Below are positions 45,543 through 53,630 of a stretch of 60,153 bases of DNA, piece by piece. The DNA comes from Snodgrassella gandavensis. GTDB taxonomy: Bacteria > Pseudomonadota > Gammaproteobacteria > Burkholderiales > Neisseriaceae. The notes under the pieces were generated by a model, which was not told the DNA's origin, made no database searches, and saw nothing but the letters and a program-made list of their open reading frames with translations. Position numbers and translations under genes: made by a program. Location: positions 1 to 60,153 of the forward strand of contig NZ_CAJZCE010000013.1 in the NCBI RefSeq assembly GCF_914768025.1, written 5' to 3'. Numbering within the stretch: the first letter of the stretch is position 1; each line of letters begins with the position of its first letter.

Positions 45543-46886
45543 TATTACCTTAAACCCAATCCGCTCTTCGCGCTCATTTTCTATATTGCTCAGCACCACC
45601 TCTAATCCATGCAACTGCGCAACACTATCAACAATAGACAATCCCAATCCGCTGCCGCTACTTTCCTGTCCGGCCGGGCGGAAAAAGCGTTCACGCAGGC
45701 GTTGCAGGTTTTCGGGAGTAACGCCGTTGCCGGGGTTGGTGATGGTGATAGTGTCGGCAGCCAGTGTTATGTTGATGGTGCTGTGTTCAGGACTGTAGCG
45801 GATGGCGTTATCAAGCAGATTGCGGATAAGGATGGTAAGCAGGGTAGGGTCACCGGATAGTGGTAGTACGGCTGCTGGTTCAGTCTGAAACTGACGCTGG
45901 ACGCGGCACTGGCGTTCGCGTGCATACAGGTTGACGCTTTCTATGGCCTCGCTGGTGATGTCTGTCCAGTTTACTGCGGCGGTGTAGGGCGGTGCAGTAA
46001 GGGGGTCAAGACGGGAGAGGGTAAGGAGCTGGTCGACCAGATGAGTGGTGCGGTTTATGCTGTGCTCAATATTGCGTACGCGTTGTTGCTGAGCGTCATC
46101 CAGATTGGTTAGGGCAAGGACTTCGGTTTGTACTTTGAGTGCAGCCAGCGGGCTGCGTAGTTCATGGGCGGCATCGGCGGTGAAGCGTAATTCGCGTGCG
46201 CGAGTTTGTTCGATGCGCTGAAGTAAGTCGTTCAGTGCAGTAATTATGGGCTGGATTTCGGTTGGTACGGTGCCGGATATCGGGCTAACGCTATGCGGGT
46301 CGCGCTGGTATAAGGTTTGCGCTAAAGTCTGGAGTGGTTTGGTACCACGGCGTACACCCCATGCGATTAGCCAGAGCAGTAAGGGCAGGGCAAGGATGGA
46401 TACGGCCAGTTGTGACCACACGGCGCGTAAGACGGTTTGCAGGCGTTCATGCATGCTGAATGCTACGGCAACTTCCAATTGCAACTGGGGATCACGCAGG
46501 TAAAAAATACGCCATGCATGGCTTTGCCACCAGTATCCCTGATTGATAAAGCCCTGATAATTACTTTTATAAGCAATGGTCAGGCCGGTTTTATCGGCAT
46601 TAATCAGCTGCCCTTTATACCAGATGGCATAACCAGATTCTTTACTGTCGATAAGTCCACGCTGTGATTTGGGTATAGGTGGTAAATTTGGGTTGTAGTT
46701 GCTGTCAAGATTAATCGGGGTATGCATCAGCCGCTGTGCCAGCTGGCTCATCTGGGTATCGCCGGCTTCGTTTATTTCATGCATAACGGCTGCCGCGCTG
46801 ATAAAGGCGGTGACTATCCACAGGATAGGTAAGGTGAGGCCAAGATAGATAAGTAAACGCCGACTAATGGCTGTGGTTGCTTTCAT
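45528..46886 (-). CDS. Sensor histidine kinase, PmrB/QseC type
   Basis: The 452-residue kinase has two transmembrane segments (about residues 11-35 and 157-178) flanking a periplasmic loop of some 120 residues. A HAMP-like linker follows, then the dimerisation helix with phospho-histidine 241 (TADAAHELRSPLAALKVQTE), an N-box (LIRNLLDNAIRYSP) and a G-box (GSGLGLSIVDSVAQLHG). It overlaps the regulator gene by four bases. The PmrA-type box before eptA and the QseBC-like architecture suggest a PmrAB-type system answering to iron, acid or cationic peptides. The exact signal is not evident. Confidence 0.93.
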   Translation of the reverse strand: MKATTAISRRLLIYLGLTLPILWIVTAFISAAAVMHEINEAGDTQMSQLAQRLMHTPINLDSNYNPNLPPIPKSQRGLIDSKESGYAIWYKGQLINADKTGLTIAYKSNYQGFINQGYWWQSHAWRIFYLRDPQLQLEVAVAFSMHERLQTVLRAVWSQLAVSILALPLLLWLIAWGVRRGTKPLQTLAQTLYQRDPHSVSPISGTVPTEIQPIITALNDLLQRIEQTRARELRFTADAAHELRSPLAALKVQTEVLALTNLDDAQQQRVRNIEHSINRTTHLVDQLLTLSRLDPLTAPPYTAAVNWTDITSEAIESVNLYARERQCRVQRQFQTEPAAVLPLSGDPTLLTILIRNLLDNAIRYSPEHSTINITLAADTITITNPGNGVTPENLQRLRERFFRPAGQESSGSGLGLSIVDSVAQLHGLEVVLSNIENEREERIGFKVILKIQ

Positions 46887-47545
46887 GGCGCCTCTCCGAG
46901 CTGGTAGCCAAGCCCGCGGCGGGTACGGATGATAGTGGCACCGATTTTTTTACGTAAATGGTGTACGTGGACTTCTACGGCATTGCTTTCGACTTCCTGC
47001 TCCCAGTTATACAGTTTGTCTTCAATCTGGGCGCGGCTGAATACGCGGTGTGGATGGGTTACAAGTAGTTGTAAAAGTAACCATTCGCGCTGGGTAAGAT
47101 TCAGAGGCTGGCCGTACAGGCTGGCACTACAGCTATTCAGATTAATGCTAAGCTGGCCAAAACTGATTTCGGCACGACTGATGCCCTGGCTGCGACGCAT
47201 AAGGGCGTGCAAGCGGGCAATTACTTCGTCGAGGGCAAAGGGTTTGCCCAGATAGTCGTCAGCGCCGGCATTAAGGCCGGCCAGTCTGTCGGGCAGGGCA
47301 TCACGTGCAGTGAGGATCAGTACGGGGGTGCTAATACCTTGATTACGCCAATGACTGAGTACCTCCATACCATCTGTTTCTGCCAGACTTAAATCAAGTA
47401 TTACAGCATCGTATGGCGCAGCACTTAAGGCCTGCTCTCCCAAACGGCCAGAGGCAAAGACATCACAGGCCATGCCATGCTGGCTCAGGCCGGCATTAAG
47501 GCCATCTGCGATATCGCTGTCGTCTTCAAGAATCAGTATGCGCAT
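46883..47545 (-). CDS. Response regulator, PmrA/QseB (OmpR family)
   Basis: The 220-residue regulator has a receiver domain with acidic pocket (LEDDSD), phospho-aspartate 51 (AVILDLSLAETDGM) and lysine in GADDYLGKPFALDE. An OmpR-type winged helix follows (LTQREWLLLQLLVTHPHRVF, then EVHVHHLRKKIG). It forms an overlapping pair with the kinase. A CTTAAG direct repeat before eptA is the expected target of this class (PmrA/QseB). Confidence 0.94.
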   Translation of the reverse strand: MRILILEDDSDIADGLNAGLSQHGMACDVFASGRLGEQALSAAPYDAVILDLSLAETDGMEVLSHWRNQGISTPVLILTARDALPDRLAGLNAGADDYLGKPFALDEVIARLHALMRRSQGISRAEISFGQLSINLNSCSASLYGQPLNLTQREWLLLQLLVTHPHRVFSRAQIEDKLYNWEQEVESNAVEVHVHHLRKKIGATIIRTRRGLGYQLGEAP

Positions 47546-47552
47546 GTTTTTT

Positions 47553-48251
47553 TCAGATAATAATACCGATAATTCGTCCTATCATACTGGTTAATGCCAG
47601 AGCAAGAGCACCCAGTATAACTATCCGGGTCACTGCCGGGCGTTTGGGCGCGCCACCCAGATAGGCTGAGATGCAGCCAAGAATACCAAGGCCAATGATG
47701 GTAGTGATGGCCAGTGTACTCATCAGCCATACAGTTGAGCTTAATAGGGATAGTAATACTGGCAGTAAAGCACCGCAAGCAAAGGATAGTGCAGAGGCCA
47801 GTGCGGCCTGTAGGGGATTGGCTTTACTTACTTCGGTGATACCGATTTCTTCACGGGCATGGGCTTCGAGGGCATTGTGCTTGGTTAAGGCTTCTGCAAC
47901 CTGTTGCGCCAGAGTTTCGTTTAATCCGCGCTGACGATAAATATCGGTGAGTTCTTCCAGTTCTATTTCCGGATAGCGGATAAGAGAATCCTGCTCTTTA
48001 CGTAAATCCGCTGCTTCAGTATCGCGCTGGCTGGAAACAGAAACATATTCCCCGGCCGCCATCGAGGCTGCGCCGGAAACGAGTGCGGCTATGCCAGATA
48101 TAAGTAGTGTATGCTGATTTGGTTCGGCAGCAGCCAGCCCCATGAGCAGGCTGGCGGTAGAAATCAGGCCATCGTTTGCGCCCAGAACGCAGGCACGTAA
48201 CCAGTTATTACGATTGGAAAAATGCTGTTCATGATGCCATGATTGACTCAT
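47553..48251 (-). CDS. VIT1/CCC1-family transporter
   Basis: The 232-residue protein belongs to the VIT family: the N-terminal RACVLGANDGLISTASLLMG, GAASMAAGEYVSVSSQRDTE, a cytoplasmic metal-binding-type helical insert (LTDIYRQRGLNETLAQQVAE) and three hydrophobic C-terminal segments. VIT proteins move Fe2+ or Mn2+ out of the cytoplasm. AGGAG precedes the ATG. The regulator gene follows eight bases downstream, so the three genes (vit, regulator, kinase) may form one operon. Confidence 0.92.
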   Translation of the reverse strand: MSQSWHHEQHFSNRNNWLRACVLGANDGLISTASLLMGLAAAEPNQHTLLISGIAALVSGAASMAAGEYVSVSSQRDTEAADLRKEQDSLIRYPEIELEELTDIYRQRGLNETLAQQVAEALTKHNALEAHAREEIGITEVSKANPLQAALASALSFACGALLPVLLSLLSSTVWLMSTLAITTIIGLGILGCISAYLGGAPKRPAVTRIVILGALALALTSMIGRIIGIII

Positions 48252-48338
48252 TTCAGACTCCTGATAAGTACAAAATGGTACTTTGCAGAAATATAATGCT
48301 ACCGTATCACAACGTCACTGGCTGTTGGCGCGTTTTAC

Positions 48339-48355
48339 CTTAAGCTTCACTTAAG
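48339..48355 (+). promoter_or_regulatory. PmrA-box direct repeat upstream of eptA
   Basis: CTTAAG-CTTCA-CTTAAG is a perfect direct repeat of a hexamer with a five-base spacer, the layout recognised by PmrA/BasR (and similar to QseB half-sites). It lies 46 bases before the eptA ATG and 88 bases before the divergent VIT gene, so it could serve both. Confidence 0.75.
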
Positions 48356-48397
48356 GCTGTTTTTTTACACTTGTTTCTGTTTAGTTAACAGGGGCTG

Positions 48398-50017
48398 GTG
48401 ATGCAGTCTAAGTGGGTAATAAGCAGTAATCGGGTAGTGTTATTGCTGAGCGCTTATATTTTAGTGATACTGAATATGGGTTTCTGGCATTATCTGTTCC
48501 AGCATGTGAGTTTAAATAATAATAATGTCATTTTTTGGTTAACTGTGCCCATATTGATGTTGGCAGCAATGAATTTCTGTATGCAACTGCTGTTCTGGCC
48601 ATATCTGCATCGGCTGATGGTGCCACTGCTGCTATTACTGAGTTCCGCGGTGAGCTATGCAGTGATGATGCAAAATGTTTATTTTGATGCCAATATGCTG
48701 CAAAATATTCTTCAGACTAATCTTGGTGAGGCGGGTGCTTGGTTAACACCGCAATTCTGGATGTGGTTGGGCATAACAGGGTTGTTACCGGCACAGTGGT
48801 ATTGCTGGGGAGCGAGCATCTGCTATGCACGCCCATGGTACCGTGAGCTGGGCTGTCGGGTGGTTGCTATAGCTGCTTCTCTGGCTATAGTGGTTACTAT
48901 TATTCTGCTGGCCTATGGCAGCTATATTTCTTTTTTCCGTAATAATAAAGCTGTTAATCATTTAATTGTGCCAACAAATATAATTGGTGCTGCACTGAAA
49001 ACTGCTTATAACGCATATGATGCGCATCGGCCTTTACAGCGTATAGGGCTGGATGCCAGCCATCAGCGCCGTGGGCAAAAGCGTTTGCTGGTGCTGGTGG
49101 TGGGTGAAACCACGCGGGCGCAGAGCTGGGGGCTGAATGGCTATCAGCGTCAGACCACGCCAGAACTGGCGGCAATGGGAGAAAATATAATTAATTTCCC
49201 GCAGGTAACTTCCTGCGGTACTGCCACAGCAGTTTCTTTACCGTGTCTGTTTTCCAATATGCCACGCCAGCACTATAAAGCCAATCTGGCCAAACATCAG
49301 GAAGGTTTACTGGATATTTTGCAACGCGCAGGTGTAGGTGTGCTCTGGCGTGATAATGATGGTGGCTGTAAGGGAGTATGCGAGCGTATCCGTCATGTGG
49401 ATGTAGGGGATTGGGCACCTGATTTAAAATGCACTGGCGATGGCTGTCTGGATGAAAGCCTATTGATTAATTTGCGTACCGTAATGGCCAGATTACCTGA
49501 TGATGCAGTGCTGGTGTTGCATACGATGGGCAGCCATGGTCCGGCTTATTATCAGCGTTATCCAGATGCATTCCGGCATTTTATGCCTACCTGTGATACC
49601 AACCAGATTCAGCAGTGTACGACTGAACAGTTACGCAATACCTACGATAATACAGTGCTGTACACTGACCATATACTGGCAGAAATTATTAGACTATTGC
49701 AAAGCCAAACTGGTTTGGCCAGTGCGATGTGGTATTTTTCTGACCACGGTGAATCACTGGGAGAAAATGGTATGTATCTGCACGCTACACCCTATGCTAT
49801 TGCGCCAGCGGAACAAACCCATATACCTATGCTGTTATGGGTCAATCATGATTTTGCCCGTACAAGCAATCTGGATATGAATTGTCTGCGCCAGTATGCG
49901 CGGCAGCAGGCGTTTTCACACGATAATATTTTTCATTCAGTATTGGGATTAATGGATGTGAAAACCAGTGAATATCAGACACAACTGGATTTGTTTGCAC
50001 CGTGCCGGCAGAAATAA
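48398..50017 (+). CDS. eptA: Lipid A phosphoethanolamine transferase, EptA type
   Basis: The 539-residue inner-membrane enzyme has five N-terminal transmembrane segments and a large periplasmic alkaline-phosphatase-like domain. Metal and catalytic residues are seen in VVGETTRAQSWGLNGYQ (E237), TSCGTATAVSLPC (nucleophile threonine at about 275-277), HTMGSHGPAYY and FSDHGESLGENGMYLHATPY. Cysteine pairs fit the usual disulfides. It adds phosphoethanolamine to lipid A, lowering negative charge and giving resistance to cationic peptides. A GTG and the ATG next to it are both possible starts. A PmrA box lies upstream, linking it to the adjacent two-component system. Confidence 0.94.
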   Translation: MMQSKWVISSNRVVLLLSAYILVILNMGFWHYLFQHVSLNNNNVIFWLTVPILMLAAMNFCMQLLFWPYLHRLMVPLLLLLSSAVSYAVMMQNVYFDANMLQNILQTNLGEAGAWLTPQFWMWLGITGLLPAQWYCWGASICYARPWYRELGCRVVAIAASLAIVVTIILLAYGSYISFFRNNKAVNHLIVPTNIIGAALKTAYNAYDAHRPLQRIGLDASHQRRGQKRLLVLVVGETTRAQSWGLNGYQRQTTPELAAMGENIINFPQVTSCGTATAVSLPCLFSNMPRQHYKANLAKHQEGLLDILQRAGVGVLWRDNDGGCKGVCERIRHVDVGDWAPDLKCTGDGCLDESLLINLRTVMARLPDDAVLVLHTMGSHGPAYYQRYPDAFRHFMPTCDTNQIQQCTTEQLRNTYDNTVLYTDHILAEIIRLLQSQTGLASAMWYFSDHGESLGENGMYLHATPYAIAPAEQTHIPMLLWVNHDFARTSNLDMNCLRQYARQQAFSHDNIFHSVLGLMDVKTSEYQTQLDLFAPCRQK

Positions 50018-50084
50018 TTTCAGGATTTGATTGTAATATAAGCTGCTAGATGGCCATTTTAGCTGTGATTTTGATTGTTAATAT

Positions 50085-52322
50085 TCATGTTTGGCTGAGT
50101 TCAGGCTTAGTGTCTGCAAATTGCTGTAACCATTCTTGGGTTGCCGGTATATCAAAAGCCTGACTTGCATAACTCATCAATTGCAGATTTTCAGGCAGAT
50201 AAGAATCATATTTTTCCAGTTTTCTTTCTGGCACAATTTCGGCAAGTATCCATGCTTCAGCCAATTGGGCTTGAGCCAGTTGCTGCAATATTGCTTTCAC
50301 CTGTTCAATGGAAGTATCAGCTATGGTAATAATTCCCGCATTGACATTTACCAATAATTTTTCCCGTAACAGCAAGACAGAAAGGGTATTAACAATTTTA
50401 TCGCCTTTCCATGGCAATAAATAAACTGTATTACCAAACTGGATTAATCTCTCTGTTGCCAGTTTAAGAGCCTTGAACACATGGCAGCTTTCTTTAAACA
50501 GCTTTTTAGCGTTGTTATTAGTAAAGTCTGCTTTTTCATGGGCAACTGGTATTCTGAAATCTTCATCACATAATATTCGATACATTTCTTCACGAATAAC
50601 ATCATGAATATTTAGACTATTACTTTCAAATATAGGTGGTGTTCCGCCTCTGGCATGCCGAACCAGAATGATTTTCTCTTCGGTATTGATATCAATTATT
50701 TGCCAGCGTTGTCCGGCCAAAATAATATTTTGCCCGATGGTAAGCAATCCCGTTATCGGTATTGATCCCAGTGTTTTATTTTCTGATATTACCCGGTATT
50801 CTTCTGGCGTATAAAAAACACTATAAAAAGTATAATGATTAACGAGTGCTTCGCCATGTTCACCTAAAACCAGAATATTATTGTGTGTTTGGGTAATTAA
50901 TTGTTGTAAACCCATATGGCTGAGCAGAGCTTTAAACTGGTTGGTAGTGATGTTCTGGAAAGGGCCTTCTTTGCATAACAATTGATAAAGTTGTTCTATT
51001 CTGATGCCGCCCCATTGGGCAAGTATGGCCAGAATCTGATGCAAGAGGGTAGAGAAATGCAGCAAACCGGGATCGGCTGGCTCAAACCATTTACTGCCGA
51101 TTAACAGGCGCACCATAGCCAGAGACTGAATCAGCTCCAGATGTAACAAATCAATTAAATCGGATTTTTCTGTTATTTCCCGTTCGGCTATCAACATGCG
51201 TAAAACAGCGGCATTACCACGCCGGCCGCTGCGCCCAACCCGCTGTCGTAAGCTGGATACCGAATGTGGACAACCTACCTGTAAAATTGAATTAACTTTA
51301 CCGATATCAATACCCAGCTCCAGTGTCATGGTACAGACTGCTGTAGTAGGGAGCGTGTCTTTCTGTAAGCGTTTTTCTAATGATTCCCGCAGTGATTTGT
51401 CTAGAGAGCCGTGATGTGGAAAAAATTCATTAGGCAGATTTTTCTGTTCACACATATCACTCAGACATACCGAGATTGCTTCGCTTTTTGCGCGGCTATT
51501 GGCAAATACAAGATGATTACTGCCACGGCAAAAACGAAATATATCCAGACAAATCTGGTTAAAGGCGGCGGTTTTGATGATTTTGGCCAGATCATCCTTT
51601 GCCCGAACCTGCCGTTTGGGTTCCAAATAGCCGCGTACCTGCAAATTGATTTGCGAACGGGCATGTGTTTCGCGGATAATCTGGCATTTGAGTCGCTGGT
51701 TTGGGCGTAGCGATAATGGAACACTGTTTAAATTGCCTAGCGTGGCACTTAAAGCAATACGGGGAATGGGGTCTTTTAGTCTCCCCAGAAGATGTTCAAC
51801 ACGGGTTAACAGTGATAATAATTGCTGGCCTCTTTCCCGGCCAACAAAAGCATGAAATTCATCAATGATGATATATTGTAATGACTGAAAAGCAGTTCGA
51901 AACCAGCCTGCATCATTAATAAGCATCGCCTCTAGCGATTCTGGCGTAATCAGGATAATGCCCGCAGGGGATTTTTTCAGTGTGTTTTTCTGACTTGCAG
52001 CAATATCACCATGCCATGGGGTAAGCTGCATGGATACGATTTCTGCTAAACTGTGCAGACGGCGGTACTGGTCATTAATCAATGCTTTTAAAGGGCTGAT
52101 GCATAAAATACTTACACCATCCTGAATATCCATGCACCGGCTACAGGCAGGCAAAAACGCCGCTTCTGTTTTACCTGCTGCTGTTGAAGCGCTGATTAAA
52201 ACATCGGTTTTTCCTGCCAGTATGGGGGCAATGGCTAGTTGCTGAATTTCGCGCAGGCTGCTCCAGCCTTGCTGGTAAATCCATTTTTTTACCTGCTGGT
52301 TAAGTAAATGATAGCCTTCCAT
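50085..52322 (-). CDS. sngC: Lhr-like superfamily-2 helicase; Shango SngC
   Basis: The 745-residue DEAD/DEAH-type helicase has motif I ASTAAGKTEAAFLP, motif Ib and PESLEAML, motif II DEFHAFVGRERG, motif III ALSATLGNL and motif VI RVGRSGRRG. The C-terminal third has no obvious nuclease. It is the third gene of a three-gene operon and begins at an ATG overlapping the stop of the ATPase gene by one base. TerB-domain protein plus ATPase plus helicase matches the Shango anti-phage system, in which the helicase acts with the other two. BREX BrxHI-type helicases are the alternative. Confidence 0.85.
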   Translation of the reverse strand: MEGYHLLNQQVKKWIYQQGWSSLREIQQLAIAPILAGKTDVLISASTAAGKTEAAFLPACSRCMDIQDGVSILCISPLKALINDQYRRLHSLAEIVSMQLTPWHGDIAASQKNTLKKSPAGIILITPESLEAMLINDAGWFRTAFQSLQYIIIDEFHAFVGRERGQQLLSLLTRVEHLLGRLKDPIPRIALSATLGNLNSVPLSLRPNQRLKCQIIRETHARSQINLQVRGYLEPKRQVRAKDDLAKIIKTAAFNQICLDIFRFCRGSNHLVFANSRAKSEAISVCLSDMCEQKNLPNEFFPHHGSLDKSLRESLEKRLQKDTLPTTAVCTMTLELGIDIGKVNSILQVGCPHSVSSLRQRVGRSGRRGNAAVLRMLIAEREITEKSDLIDLLHLELIQSLAMVRLLIGSKWFEPADPGLLHFSTLLHQILAILAQWGGIRIEQLYQLLCKEGPFQNITTNQFKALLSHMGLQQLITQTHNNILVLGEHGEALVNHYTFYSVFYTPEEYRVISENKTLGSIPITGLLTIGQNIILAGQRWQIIDINTEEKIILVRHARGGTPPIFESNSLNIHDVIREEMYRILCDEDFRIPVAHEKADFTNNNAKKLFKESCHVFKALKLATERLIQFGNTVYLLPWKGDKIVNTLSVLLLREKLLVNVNAGIITIADTSIEQVKAILQQLAQAQLAEAWILAEIVPERKLEKYDSYLPENLQLMSYASQAFDIPATQEWLQQFADTKPELSQT

Positions 52323-53626
52323 TACAGTCTGAAACCTGTCAGGTCATCATCATCTTCGCATTCAATTTCAATATCAGAAGCTTTTTCTTCTTCCACCTCC
52401 ACAGATTCAAGCAGTTGCTGCCATGAAATCTCCGGATTCTGTTCAATCACAGCAAGCATATCCAGAAAAGCCTTGATAGTATTGCGTGGGGTTCTGAAAT
52501 AGGCATCGCCGATTGTCTGGCTGCAATGAACCAGAAATGCAGTTAAAGAATCATCCGGTACAAGATACTTACTGCTGTCTCCGGAAGCATAAACATGGCG
52601 CAGATTCTTGAGTAAAATATACAATTCTTCTGGTGTCAGATTAGCCAGATGCAAGGCAGGGGATGAGTAGTCGATTACCCCGGCCTGTTTAGCAAAATTA
52701 TTATCTGCCAGCCGTGTTTGCAACGCTTCATAACTGTACAAACCCTTGCGGGGATCAAGCAGAAATTCTGGCGTTCCGCCCAATAAAAAGCCAATGTATT
52801 CAGCATTTCCCTGCAAGCAGTCATTTAATATGCGCAGTATTTGCTCATAGTTGGATTTTCTGGCCTGTGTATTGGTAAGTTTATACAAGTTGACCATTTC
52901 GTCCAGATTAACCAATAATCCGCTATAACCAGCCTGCCGCACAAACAGGCTCATGATTTTTAAAGCATCATAAAAAGAAGCATCAGCAATAATGGTTCTG
53001 ACACCCAAGTCATTACGTGCCTCGGTTTTGGTACTGTATTCAGCTCTCAGCCATTTAATCGCACAGGCTTTTAGTTGCTCATCATCCTGTTCACTGGCTT
53101 GCCAGTAGGCTTCAATGACTTTGGCAAAATCATAACCGCCAACCATTTCCGAAATAGCGGCAAGTCTCTGATGAATGATTCGCTCCACACTGCTGCCGCT
53201 GCTATCAGCTTCTTTTTGAACCTGAGTAACGAATTTTTCTACAACGCTGGTCAGAGCATTACCATCCGGTTTGTTGCGCGTAGACATGTTTTTCATTAAT
53301 TCAGAATAGAGATTTTTAGCTTGTCCACTGGTAGCATGCACACGCCTGTCTGGGGATAAATCTGCATGCAGAGTTACAAATTTGTGTTCCAGAGCAATTG
53401 CCCGTACCACGCTCATAAAAAACGTTTTACCAGAACCATAATCTCCAATAATCAGCCTGAAAGCGGCGCCACCGTCTTCAATGCGTTTGATATCCTGTAT
53501 CATGGCTTTCAGTTCATTAACGCGGCCTACCTGAATATGCTGTATACCAATTTTCGGGGTAACGCCTGATTTCAGGGATTGAATAATCGCGTCTCTTTCT
53601 TTTGCTCTGATTCTTTTTTCTGTCAT
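52322..53626 (-). CDS. sngB: P-loop ATPase (DUF2791/BrxD-like); Shango SngB
   Basis: The product of about 434 residues has Walker A (IIGDYGSGKTFFMSV) near residue 65 and a Walker-B-like GLLVNLDEMVNLYKL near residue 240, in an AAA-like ATPase architecture. It resembles BrxD/DUF2791 ATPases. The start is the second of two ATG codons placed 5 bases after the sngA stop, with AAGGA upstream. The stop overlaps the helicase start. Given the TerB-domain partner, the SngB identity fits better than BREX. Confidence 0.85.
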   Translation of the reverse strand: MTEKRIRAKERDAIIQSLKSGVTPKIGIQHIQVGRVNELKAMIQDIKRIEDGGAAFRLIIGDYGSGKTFFMSVVRAIALEHKFVTLHADLSPDRRVHATSGQAKNLYSELMKNMSTRNKPDGNALTSVVEKFVTQVQKEADSSGSSVERIIHQRLAAISEMVGGYDFAKVIEAYWQASEQDDEQLKACAIKWLRAEYSTKTEARNDLGVRTIIADASFYDALKIMSLFVRQAGYSGLLVNLDEMVNLYKLTNTQARKSNYEQILRILNDCLQGNAEYIGFLLGGTPEFLLDPRKGLYSYEALQTRLADNNFAKQAGVIDYSSPALHLANLTPEELYILLKNLRHVYASGDSSKYLVPDDSLTAFLVHCSQTIGDAYFRTPRNTIKAFLDMLAVIEQNPEISWQQLLESVEVEEEKASDIEIECEDDDDLTGFRL

Positions 53627-53630
53627 CATC

